Shown here in pieces: positions 54,011-61,436 of a DNA stretch of 64,000 bases. Under the pieces are notes generated by a model. The model made no database searches, was not told where the DNA came from, and saw nothing but the letters and a program-made list of their open reading frames with translations. The stretch is from NCBI GenBank assembly GCA_023896275.1, contig MLDA01000002.1:1-64000 (forward strand), given 5' to 3'. Position 1 is the stretch's first letter, and every line of letters starts with the position of its first letter. A program made the position numbers and the translations under genes. Source of the DNA: Kocuria rosea subsp. polaris (GTDB lineage Bacteria > Actinomycetota > Actinomycetes > Actinomycetales > Micrococcaceae).

Positions 54011-54164
54011 CCTGGCTCTGGGCGCGGGATTTCTCCGATGTATTTGGCGAAGAGTTCCGCCTCGGCGGTCCCAGCGCGTGGACCAGGGGCCACTGTTGGT
54101 TGCGACGTGCCGGTGCCGGAGGACGCGGCGAGCGAGTAACTGCAGCTCCCGCCGCCAGGTTTCG

Positions 54165-54692
54165 TCAGGCGGACGGCTTGGGGATGTGGGCGACGATCTC
54201 GTCCATCATCTGGCCGCTCGGGTACTGCTTGCCGAAGAGGGCCGCGCCCTCGTCGGTGAGCAGGACCGTGTTGACCCGCCACTGGAGGGTGTCGCCCTGA
54301 TCGGCGAAACCGCCCGAGTACATGCGCGCGATGACGATGCGCGCCTGCTCGGGTGCCGTGCCCTCGACGGTGTCCGCGGCGACCGAGAGCACCGCGTGGC
54401 TTCCGACCAACTCGATCGCCGGATCGAGCAGCCGCACGTGCATCATGCCCTCATGACCCGAGAGGATCACGTCGCCGGTGAAGGACATTTTCCCGGTCGA
54501 CAGGTCCGGTGCGAGGTCGACCTCGCCCGCGGCGAACGAGAATGCGCCGTCGTCGGTGGTCAGGGCGCCGCTGCGCGCCGTGATGGTCCCGTCGTCGAGC
54601 GAACCGACGTACTCGACGAAACTCTTCCTGATGCCCCAAACCAAGCCGTGGGGCTGCGTGGGTCCTGGTGTCTCCGGCATGCTCACCATCAT
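54165..54692 (-). CDS. Single HtaA-domain protein without signal peptide
   Basis: A 175-residue protein that is nearly all one HtaA domain: LVWGIRKSFVEYVGSLDDGTI matches the WGVKSSFRSYI start, with the conserved Tyr that binds haem iron in corynebacterial HtaA; then DGAFSFAAGEVDLAP, GKMSFTGDVILSGHEGMMHVRLLDPAIEL. HtaA domains normally occur in secreted, anchored haem-uptake proteins; here no signal peptide, anchor or HmuTUV genes are seen. ATG at 54692 overlaps the stop of the EamA gene (ATGA); a start at 54680 (MPETPG) is possible. Confidence 0.8.
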   Translation of the reverse strand: MMVSMPETPGPTQPHGLVWGIRKSFVEYVGSLDDGTITARSGALTTDDGAFSFAAGEVDLAPDLSTGKMSFTGDVILSGHEGMMHVRLLDPAIELVGSHAVLSVAADTVEGTAPEQARIVIARMYSGGFADQGDTLQWRVNTVLLTDEGAALFGKQYPSGQMMDEIVAHIPKPSA

Positions 54693-55582
54693 AGGGCTGG
54701 CCGAGTGCGGACGGCGCCGACGCACGCGAGAATGACACAACCGATCGCCGCGAGATCCACGGGCCCCAGCTGCTGGCCGAGCACCACGAACGCGGTCAGC
54801 GCCGCCATCACCGGCGACAGGCACGTGAGCATGCTGAACGTCGACGCCGGGAGCAGGCGGAGAACGTGGGTTTCGATGCCGTAGGGGATGGCCGAGGAGA
54901 GCAGGGCGATGCCGACGCCGATCGCGAGGACCCAGGGGTCGAGCAGTTCCGTGCCGCCGGTCGCGATTCCGAACGGGGCGGCGACGACGGTTCCCGCGCA
55001 CATCGCCAGCGCGAGGCCCGCGACTCCGGGGAAGTGGCGTCCGGCCTCCCGGTTCATCAGGATGAACCCGGCCCAGCACGCGGCCGCGCCCAGGGCGAAG
55101 CCGACGCCGATCGGGTCGAGGCCGTCGGCGGCGAACCCGTCCCGGCCCAGCAGTACGATGCCCGCGAACGCGAGCATCGCCCACAGCAGGCCGATCCAAC
55201 GCCGCCCGGCGATCACGGAAAGCGCCAGGGGACCGAGCGCCTCGAACGTCACGGCGACCCCCTGGGGGATCCGGTCGAACGCTTCGTAGATCATGAGGTT
55301 CATCGCCGACATGGTGACCCCGAGCCCGACTATGGTCCGCCAGCCGGTCCATCCGAGCCGCGAAAGCGAGGGGCGCAGAATAGCGATCATGATGACAGCT
55401 GAGAAGAGGAGCCGCATCAGCACCATGCCCTGAGGCCCGACCCGGTGGAACAGCGTGCCGGCGAGGGAAGCACCGAGTTGCTGGCCGAGGATGCTGACTA
55501 GCACCAGCAGGATCGGCAGGAGCGGGGACGCCGCAATGCGCTCTTTCACTCCGAAAGGATACGCCGGTACCCCGAGGCTCAT
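54689..55582 (-). CDS. EamA/DMT family transporter (RhtA-like)
   Basis: A 297-residue, ten-helix exporter with two EamA repeats: PILLVLVSILGQQLGASLAG, GVTMSAMNLMIYEAFDRIPQGVAVTFEALGPLAL in the first and GAAACWAGFILMNREAGRHFPG, SSAIPYGIETHVLRLLPASTFSMLTCLSPVMAAL in the second. Resembles threonine/homoserine exporter RhtA and drug/metabolite exporters. Start ATG at 55582 has GAGGCGTTGG; GTG at 55549 is an alternative. Stop overlaps the start of the HtaA gene. Confidence 0.87.
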   Translation of the reverse strand: MSLGVPAYPFGVKERIAASPLLPILLVLVSILGQQLGASLAGTLFHRVGPQGMVLMRLLFSAVIMIAILRPSLSRLGWTGWRTIVGLGVTMSAMNLMIYEAFDRIPQGVAVTFEALGPLALSVIAGRRWIGLLWAMLAFAGIVLLGRDGFAADGLDPIGVGFALGAAACWAGFILMNREAGRHFPGVAGLALAMCAGTVVAAPFGIATGGTELLDPWVLAIGVGIALLSSAIPYGIETHVLRLLPASTFSMLTCLSPVMAALTAFVVLGQQLGPVDLAAIGCVILACVGAVRTRPAL

Positions 55583-55689
55583 CCAACGCCTCGGGGAGCC
55601 GCGCCGTGCCGCCAGTCGAGGAGCAACAACTCTTGCCTTACGGGCCGGTAGGTGGTGATCTGAAAGTGGAGACAACCAGGGAGGTCGTC

Positions 55690-56361
55690 ATGAGAATCGG
55701 GATCATCGGAGCGGCTGGAGGGGTGGGGCGCCGGCTGGCACGCAAACTCACAGACCGCGGTGACGAGGTCACCGGGTTCTTCCGCCGAGTCGAACAGGAG
55801 GAAGTCGTCGTTGCCTCGGGCGCGAAACCCGTGCACTACGACTTGGTCGCCGACGGGCCGGAAGTCCTGGCCAACGCGCTGCGCGGACACGACGCCGTCG
55901 TCTTCGCCGCCGGTGCGCACGGTACGGGCGCGGACCAGACTTCGCTGATCGACGGCAAAGGCGTCGAGTCGACCATCGTCGCGGCTGACGCGGCCATGGT
56001 CCCGCGGATGATTCTGATCTCCGCGATGCCGGAGTCGGGCCGCGGGCGTGAGATCTCCGAGTCGTTCGAGCACTACCTGACGGTGAAGAAGGAAGCCGAC
56101 CAGACGCTGGCGAGTTCCGGGCTGGATTGGGTGATCGTCCGGCCGGGGCGACTCACTGACGACGACGGCAACGGGCGCGTGCGCTCGGGTCTTGCGGTTC
56201 CGTACGGGCAGATCCAGCGCGACGACGTCGCCGCGTTCATCCTCGAGATCCTGCACGAACCCCGGCTGACCCGGCACATCGTCGAGGTCGTCGACGGCCC
56301 TTCGACCGTGCACGAGGCGGTCGACACCCTCGTCGGGCTCTACGGGACGCCGCACCTGTAG
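55690..56361 (+). CDS. NAD(P)H-binding protein, atypical SDR (SDR_a5-like)
   Basis: A 223-residue Rossmann protein: MRIGIIGAAGGVGRRLARKL with GxxGxxG, DAVVFAAGAHG, and SGLDWVIVRPGRLTDD, typical of atypical short-chain dehydrogenases such as YwnB/YhfK. The usual YxxxK is present as HYLTVKKEAD. Role is probably redox metabolism or sensing of NADPH; no substrate can be named. ATG at 55690 after GGGAGG; divergent from the EamA gene. Confidence 0.87.
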   Translation: MRIGIIGAAGGVGRRLARKLTDRGDEVTGFFRRVEQEEVVVASGAKPVHYDLVADGPEVLANALRGHDAVVFAAGAHGTGADQTSLIDGKGVESTIVAADAAMVPRMILISAMPESGRGREISESFEHYLTVKKEADQTLASSGLDWVIVRPGRLTDDDGNGRVRSGLAVPYGQIQRDDVAAFILEILHEPRLTRHIVEVVDGPSTVHEAVDTLVGLYGTPHL

Positions 56362-56429
56362 CCGGGCGGTCGCCCGGCGGTCGGCGCGCGGGCTGAGGCC
56401 GGCGTGGTGCCCCATGGTCCAATAGCAGG

Positions 56430-57335
56430 ATGTTGTTCCGTCAGCTCGAGTACTTCGTGGCGCTCGCCCGGGAGTGCCACTTCGCGCGTGCCGCCGAGGT
56501 CTGCTTCGTCTCTCAACCGGCGCTTTCCGAGGCGATCAGAAAGCTCGAACGCGAGCTCGGCGTCCCGCTGGTCAGGCGCGGGCACAGCTTTCAGGGGCTG
56601 ACGCCCGAAGGCGAACGCGTCCTGCTCTGGGCGCGCCGAATCCTCGCCGACCACGACGCCCTGCGCGGCGAAGTCGCCGCACTCCACGCCGGTCTGACTG
56701 GAACGCTGCGTCTGGGCGTCAACCCGGCGGCTACGAGCGCGGCCGCCCTGATCTCCGAGTCGTTCTGCACGACGCATCCCCGGGTGGAGCTCTCGCTGGA
56801 GACCAACCTGCGCTCGGCCGATATCGTCGAGCGCGTGCAGGATTTCGAACTGGACGCGGGCATCGTCTATCTCGACGAGGACACGGCGGACCGGGTGCGC
56901 GTCCAGACGCTGTACCGGGAGCGCCTGGTTCTCATCGCGTCCGAACGGCTGCTGCTGGACGCGGGAGAACCGTGCACATGGGCCGACGCGGCGAATCTGC
57001 CGCTGTGCCTGTTGCCGAGGGGGATGCGAGGACGCGAGGTCTTGGATCATGCGCTCGCCGACCGGGGTGTCACTGTCAGGCCGCAGATCGAGGCGGACTC
57101 GATCGTTGCCTTGCTCGCGCACGTGATGACTGGTCGGTGGGCCAGTGTGGTGCCGGAGCAGTGGCTCCCGGGGCTCGCCCTGCCGCAGGACCTGCGCACG
57201 ATGTCCCTGGACGGCCCGGCCATTGGCGCGCACATGGCGCTCATATCGCATGCGGCGGAACCGGCTTCCGTCCTGGCCCGGGCCCTGTTCGAGGCCGCAG
57301 GCACCGTGGACCGGTTTCGCGAATCCACCGCTTGA
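56430..57335 (+). CDS. LysR family transcriptional regulator
   Basis: A 301-residue LysR protein: LFRQLEYFVALARECHFARAAEVCFVSQPALSEAIRKLERELGVPLV is the winged helix, followed by an effector-binding domain with GTLRLGVNPAATSAAALI. ATG at 56430. It stands alone between the SDR gene and the FUSC gene, both on the same strand; neither is an obvious target. Confidence 0.87.
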   Translation: MLFRQLEYFVALARECHFARAAEVCFVSQPALSEAIRKLERELGVPLVRRGHSFQGLTPEGERVLLWARRILADHDALRGEVAALHAGLTGTLRLGVNPAATSAAALISESFCTTHPRVELSLETNLRSADIVERVQDFELDAGIVYLDEDTADRVRVQTLYRERLVLIASERLLLDAGEPCTWADAANLPLCLLPRGMRGREVLDHALADRGVTVRPQIEADSIVALLAHVMTGRWASVVPEQWLPGLALPQDLRTMSLDGPAIGAHMALISHAAEPASVLARALFEAAGTVDRFRESTA

Positions 57336-57507
57336 CTCGCCGCGGGCCGCACTGCGGATCAAGCAGTTGTGCCGCTTACATGGTGAAGATCGATCGATGC
57401 GACCTATCAAGCGATCGGAAATGAGTCTTGGACGGGAAGAGCGGACTTCGAGAGGCTAGAGAGCGTTTGGGGCACTGGTGAAGGCAGGCCCGCCCTAGCC
57501 CCACCTC

Positions 57508-57522
57508 AGGAGGACGCTCATC
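57508..57522 (+). promoter_or_regulatory. Strong ribosome binding site facing an ATC codon
   Basis: AGGAGG at 57508-57513 is a perfect Shine-Dalgarno sequence. Six bases later is ATC (57520-57522), in frame with the following gene, with no ATG, GTG or TTG at a usable distance. It implies initiation at ATC, or a G-to-C change or error in an ATG. Confidence 0.6.
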
Positions 57523-58599
57523 GGCCAAGGTACTCCGCCGCCCGCCCTCGATTCGCGGCGACGGCCCGGACAGCACTGGGGCCAGTTGCTCGGGCCACTC
57601 ATCCAGGCGGACCACCGGCCGGCGCTCAGGGTCGGGATCGGCCTCGCCGTTCCGGGTGTCCTTCTCCTCGCGGCGGGGCGTCCGGACCTGCTGGTCTATG
57701 CGGTCTTCGGTTCGTTCGTCGGCATGTACGGTCGCGGGCAGCCGCCGGCCGTCCGGCTGCGCCAGCAGGGCTGGGCGGCTTTCGGGCTCGGTCTGGCGAT
57801 CGCCGCCGGGCTCGCCCTCAACGCCGGCGGCGCGCCGCTCTGGGGCATCGCCCTGTGTTCTGTGGCGTTCGCGGCCTTCGCTTCGTGGGCCGCCGAGCGG
57901 GTGGGGTTGAGCCCCTCCGGACCTTTCTTCGGGATCTTCGCTCTCGGGACGTTCGCGACGCTGCCCCCGGGCGAGGCCGATGTCCGATACGCGCTGGTCA
58001 TCTACGGCGCGACGGCCGCTTTGTGTCTGCTCGTCGGCCAGCTGAGCAGGGTGAACATTCTCGGCACTCGGCGGATCCTGCCGGCGTCCGGGGCCGCCCG
58101 GGGCGTCGACGCCGCGGCCGCACGACGACGCGCGCTCGGCTATGCGGTCGCCGTGGCCGCCGCTTCGGGCATTGCGCTCCTGCTCGGCATCGGTCACGCC
58201 GGCTGGGCCGCGGCCGGCGCGACGATCCCGCTCGCCGCGTCGACGTTGCGCGCCCAGGCGTTCAGGGGCGCCGAATGCGTCGTCGGAACCCTCTTGGGGC
58301 TCGTCCTCGCCGGCGCCGTCCTCGTCCCCGAACTCTCGGTGACGGCACAGGCGGTGCTGGTGATGTGGCTGCTGTTCCCCACGGAGGCGCTGATGGCCCG
58401 GAACTATGGGCTCGCCCTGGGCTTCTTCACGCCTCTGGTCCTGCTGATGACCGATCTGGCCGGCCCTGCTGAGCCGTTGTCCCTTCTTCTCGACCGGCTG
58501 GCGGGCGCCGTGGTCGGTGCTGCCGTGGGAGTCGCGGTGGCGTGGCTGTTCGCGCAGGCGTCCAGGTGTCGTCCGGGGAGCCCGGCCAGCGCGGACTAG
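57520..58599 (+). CDS. FUSC-family-like membrane protein (non-canonical start)
   Basis: 359 residues if started at ATC 57520; the first ordinary start in frame is TTG at 57586 (337 residues), which has no ribosome binding site. It has about ten hydrophobic helices in two halves: VGIGLAVPGVLLLAAG, VYAVFGSFVGMYGR, then after an Ala/Arg-rich linker GYAVAVAAASGIALLLGIGHAGWAAAGATIPLA, a layout of FUSC/aromatic acid exporter proteins. Conserved-looking WAAAGATIPLAASTLRAQAFRGAECVVGTLLG. The stop overlaps the convergent kinase gene. Function is probably export of small aromatic or other compounds. Confidence 0.75.
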   Translation: MGQGTPPPALDSRRRPGQHWGQLLGPLIQADHRPALRVGIGLAVPGVLLLAAGRPDLLVYAVFGSFVGMYGRGQPPAVRLRQQGWAAFGLGLAIAAGLALNAGGAPLWGIALCSVAFAAFASWAAERVGLSPSGPFFGIFALGTFATLPPGEADVRYALVIYGATAALCLLVGQLSRVNILGTRRILPASGAARGVDAAAARRRALGYAVAVAAASGIALLLGIGHAGWAAAGATIPLAASTLRAQAFRGAECVVGTLLGLVLAGAVLVPELSVTAQAVLVMWLLFPTEALMARNYGLALGFFTPLVLLMTDLAGPAEPLSLLLDRLAGAVVGAAVGVAVAWLFAQASRCRPGSPASAD

Positions 58600-59264
58600 C
58601 CCGCGGCCGGCTGGGAAAAGTGCTCGTTCACGACGTCGCGGAGACTCATGACCACCGAGAACGCGTCGGCCTCGGCGTCGATCACGGCCCAGCCCTCGGT
58701 GATGGCGCACGTGAGATAGGCGTCGCGGGCCGCCTCGAGGTACGCAAGCGATTCGGTATCGAGGCCGCGTTCGTCGATGCGGCCCAGTGCCGTCGCTGGG
58801 GAGACGTCGAGCAGAACGGTCAGGTCCGGCTCCCTGAGCGACCGCCGAAGGCATCGAAGTCCGCGGGCCAGGAGACCGTTCGGGTCGAGGCCGCGAGTCT
58901 CGCGGGTCACCTCCTGGCAGACAAGATGGCGGTCCATGACCGTCAGCCCGTTGAAGGCCCGGGCGCGGGCGTGGGAGCGAACCACGTTGGCCCCACGCAG
59001 TACTGTCTCGATGGTCTCGGCCAGGGCGGAGGGCACAGCGTAGCCCGAGCGTGCGCTCCAGCGTCCCAGCCAGCTGCGGCCGGACGGGTTGCGCAGCAGC
59101 TGTGCGGGCGTTCCGGCGTCGTCGAGGCCCGCCGCGAGGTAGGAAGCCGCCGTCGTCTTGCCGGATCCGTCGATGCCGACGATCGCCACGGTGGCCCGAT
59201 GCCGGGTACCGGCCCTGTCGGGCTTCGTGGCGGGCGCGGCAGTGGCGGGGTGGGTGAGCAGCAT
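58596..59264 (-). CDS. Thymidylate kinase-like P-loop protein
   Basis: A 222-residue protein with Walker A GIDGSGKTTAA near residue 32, the DRH motif (VMDRHLVCQE) and LTVLLDVSPATALGRIDERG, which is the DRX/lid region of dTMP kinases. Typical Tmk proteins are of this length, but the lid is divergent and housekeeping tmk in actinobacteria usually lies beside DNA polymerase delta' (holB), so this could be an extra, possibly specialised, nucleoside-phosphate kinase. ATG at 59264 after AGGAGG. It overlaps the FUSC gene stop by three bases. Confidence 0.8.
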   Translation of the reverse strand: MLLTHPATAAPATKPDRAGTRHRATVAIVGIDGSGKTTAASYLAAGLDDAGTPAQLLRNPSGRSWLGRWSARSGYAVPSALAETIETVLRGANVVRSHARARAFNGLTVMDRHLVCQEVTRETRGLDPNGLLARGLRCLRRSLREPDLTVLLDVSPATALGRIDERGLDTESLAYLEAARDAYLTCAITEGWAVIDAEADAFSVVMSLRDVVNEHFSQPAAG

Positions 59265-59443
59265 GATTCCTCCTGGGGCCGACTCGGTTGTCTTACCCAG
59301 TTCAACGCCCGACGCGGCGCGATCTCGCCTAGAACCAGCCGTGCATCTGCTGTGCAGTTGCTGTACTTCCGCCGCGGGTGGGAGGAGAGCACGCCCTGCG
59401 CGACGCCGTCGTAGTGCGCGCCGACGGCGTCACGCGCGGGTTC

Positions 59444-59566
59444 TCAGCCCTGACGGGCCTTCATGCGCGGATTTTTCTTGTTGATGACGAACACTCGGCC
59501 GCGGCGTCGCACGATCTGCGCACCCGGGATCTTCTTGAGTGCCTTGAGTGAGTTGCGTACCTTCAT
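59444..59566 (-). CDS. rpmJ: Ribosomal protein L36, zinc-independent (C-) paralogue
   Basis: A 40-residue protein [20 protein letters not shown]... ending RMKARQG. It has the L36 outline (basic, KVRxSLKxLK, [21 protein letters not shown]) but none of the Cys and His residues of the zinc ribbon, as in the YkgO-type paralogue that replaces zinc-bound L36 under zinc shortage. ATG at 59566 follows GGGAGA. The promoter region has a Zur-box-like site. It is too short for routine gene calls. Confidence 0.92.
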   Translation of the reverse strand: MKVRNSLKALKKIPGAQIVRRRGRVFVINKKNPRMKARQG

Positions 59567-59591
59567 GATTTCTCCCGATCCGTTAATTGCG

Positions 59592-59607
59592 AATGATTCT
59601 CATTATA
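59592..59607. promoter_or_regulatory. Zur-box-like site over the L36 -10 element
   Basis: AATGATTCTCATT (59592-59604) has perfect AATGA/TCATT arms around three bases, fitting actinobacterial Zur sites (AATGANNNTCATT core). On the reverse strand TATAAT (59607-59602) overlaps it, a perfect -10 for rpmJ, with TTGCCT 19 bases upstream as a weak -35. A bound Zur would block rpmJ and probably the divergent gene at 59673. Confidence 0.72.
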
Positions 59608-59672
59608 TGGTTGGATGGGGTGCCGCAGGCAAATGCAACCCGGCATGGGCCTGCCGACGCCCGAGGAGGACC

Positions 59673-60701
59673 ATGAATCAGGCCAACGTCACGCTGGTGT
59701 GCGGGACATGTGTCCCCGAACGTCGCGAACATCTCCGCGTCATCGCCGAGGCCACGGGCGCCGTCGCGCTCCGCACGGACCCGGCCCGGTCCCTTGGGCG
59801 AAGCGCAGCCGAGCGGGCGGACTTCCTGGACGACATGGCCGTGACCATTCAGTCCGTCGGCCAAGACGTGGTCGCCGATATCCCGCTCGATGTCCCCGTC
59901 ACGGATGCCGTGGGGCTCGTCGGTAGCGAGCAGGCGGCGGTGCTCGCCGACGTCGTCTGCGTCGTCGACGCCACGCACCTGGGAAAAGATCTAGCCGACG
60001 GAGACTACCTGCCGGGTTTCGTCGCGCGGGCGACGCTGGCGGTCCATCAGATCGAGCACGCTTCCGTCGTGATCGTGACCAACTGGTCCGCGCTGGACGC
60101 GCCGCAGCTCTCCAGCACGCTCTCACTCCTGAGCCACCTGAACCCCACCGCGCACCTTGACCTCGACGTCGGGCGGTGGCTCGAGGATCGCGGTACAGGA
60201 CGAGCAGCAGGTGGCCCGATCACCGGCGCCGGCCAGCGCCCCGGGTGGGTCCAGCGGCTCAACGAGCACCCGAGCTGGCAACCCCGCATGCTCGATCCCC
60301 GCGTCTCGTCCGTCCGCTTCTCCTCGGTGCGGCCCTTCCACCCGGGGCGCCTGCGCGAGGCGCTGGAGAATGTCAGCTCAGCTCGGGCTGGTCAGCTGGT
60401 CCGGTCTGCGGGCTTCGCGCGACTGGCGACCCGGCCGCAGGTCACTGCCCTGTGGGAGCATGTGGGGCAGATGTTCGATCTGGTGCCGCTGACGCGCGAC
60501 GACGCGGATCAAGAAGAACTGCTGTGCCTGGGGCAGGACATCGTCCTGACGGGAATCGACCTCGACGAGGCGCGGCTGAGGGGGCTCCTCGAGTCGGCGC
60601 TGCTGACGGACGCGGAGTTCTCCGCCGGATTCGAGACGTGGGCGAATTTCCCGGACCCGTTTCCGGCGTGGGTCCCGGCGCACGACGCCGCCGAGGACTG
60701 A
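59673..60701 (+). CDS. CobW-like zinc-response protein lacking the P-loop
   Basis: A 342-residue protein of the CobW/ZNG family judged by the C-terminal domain (SSVRFSSVRPFHPGRLREALENV ... GIDLDEARLRGLLESALLTDAEF) and the mid-part VLADVVCVVDATHL and HASVVIVTNWSAL. The N-terminus VTLVCGTCVPERREHLRVI stands where GxxGxGKT should be: the Walker A lysine is missing, as in mycobacterial Rv0106-like proteins. It keeps CGTC near the N-terminus. Divergent from L36 across the Zur-like site, so it is likely induced by zinc starvation. ATG at 59673 after GAGGAGGACC. Confidence 0.82.
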   Translation: MNQANVTLVCGTCVPERREHLRVIAEATGAVALRTDPARSLGRSAAERADFLDDMAVTIQSVGQDVVADIPLDVPVTDAVGLVGSEQAAVLADVVCVVDATHLGKDLADGDYLPGFVARATLAVHQIEHASVVIVTNWSALDAPQLSSTLSLLSHLNPTAHLDLDVGRWLEDRGTGRAAGGPITGAGQRPGWVQRLNEHPSWQPRMLDPRVSSVRFSSVRPFHPGRLREALENVSSARAGQLVRSAGFARLATRPQVTALWEHVGQMFDLVPLTRDDADQEELLCLGQDIVLTGIDLDEARLRGLLESALLTDAEFSAGFETWANFPDPFPAWVPAHDAAED

Positions 60702-60720
60702 GACGCGAGCGCTGTAGGGT

Positions 60721-60781
60721 AACGCCCCGTGAGTCGTAGTCCGGTGTTCCGGGCCATTGCGACAAGTAGTCACGGGGCGTT
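60721..60781. terminator. Terminator-like inverted repeat between convergent genes
   Basis: AACGCCCCGTGA (60721-60732) and TCACGGGGCGTT (60770-60781) pair over 12 bases. It sits between the convergent CobW-like and lipoprotein genes; the loop contains a smaller CCGG...CCGG stem. Confidence 0.65.
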
Positions 60782-60796
60782 CACGGCGTGGACCGC

Positions 60797-61405
60797 TCAG
60801 CCGCGGACCCCCCAGCGGGACTTCTTCAGCGTCGCGGGGTCGGGGGCGCCGCCGCTCAGCGCCTCGTCTCGGGCTTCGTCCACCGCGTCGCGGAGGCTTT
60901 GGTCCGAGGAGCAGACCGTCGTGTACTGCACCAGTGTGCGTTCTTCGCCCGCTTCAATGGCGATCAGACGGCCGCCATCGTCCTTTGCGCTGACGTAGGC
61001 GGTCCCGCCGACGACTCCGTTCCGGCGCGAGGGATCGGACGGCAGACCCAAGCTGGCCAGTACGTCTTCGGCTTCGACGATGAACGCCTCGGGGTCCTCA
61101 ACTCCCGCTCCTTGGAAAGATGGCGTCAGCCGCCAGAAACCGTCCTCGGGGCAGGGTGCGGGCGTGATCGCCTCGACTGCGGAGAGCAGCTGATCGAGTT
61201 CGCCGGCCTTCGGAATGATCGGGTGGACGGCCGCGACCACGGCCTTGGAGTCGTCGCGTAGTTCATCGACGGTGGGCTCGTTGTCCTGCGTCACTGATGC
61301 TCCTGGTTCCGAAGTCGATGTGGTGGGGGTCGTCGCCGGCGCACAGCCCGCGAGGGCCGCCGCTGCTACGAAGCCGACGGCGACCGCCAGCAGTGCGCAT
61401 TTCAT
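60797..61405 (-). CDS. Hypothetical lipoprotein
   Basis: A 202-residue precursor: MKCALLAVAVGFVAAAALAGC with lipobox LAGC (Cys21), then a Thr/Ser/Pro-rich spacer and a folded domain with PCPEDGFWRLTPSFQG and a second Cys in TTVCSSDQ, likely a disulfide. It would be tethered outside the membrane. It follows the ESX-type hydrolase gene by 31 bases on the same strand and may be cotranscribed with it. Not recognised further. Confidence 0.78.
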   Translation of the reverse strand: MKCALLAVAVGFVAAAALAGCAPATTPTTSTSEPGASVTQDNEPTVDELRDDSKAVVAAVHPIIPKAGELDQLLSAVEAITPAPCPEDGFWRLTPSFQGAGVEDPEAFIVEAEDVLASLGLPSDPSRRNGVVGGTAYVSAKDDGGRLIAIEAGEERTLVQYTTVCSSDQSLRDAVDEARDEALSGGAPDPATLKKSRWGVRG

Positions 61406-61436
61406 GAACTCAGCCTACGTGCTGTGAGAACGGGCA

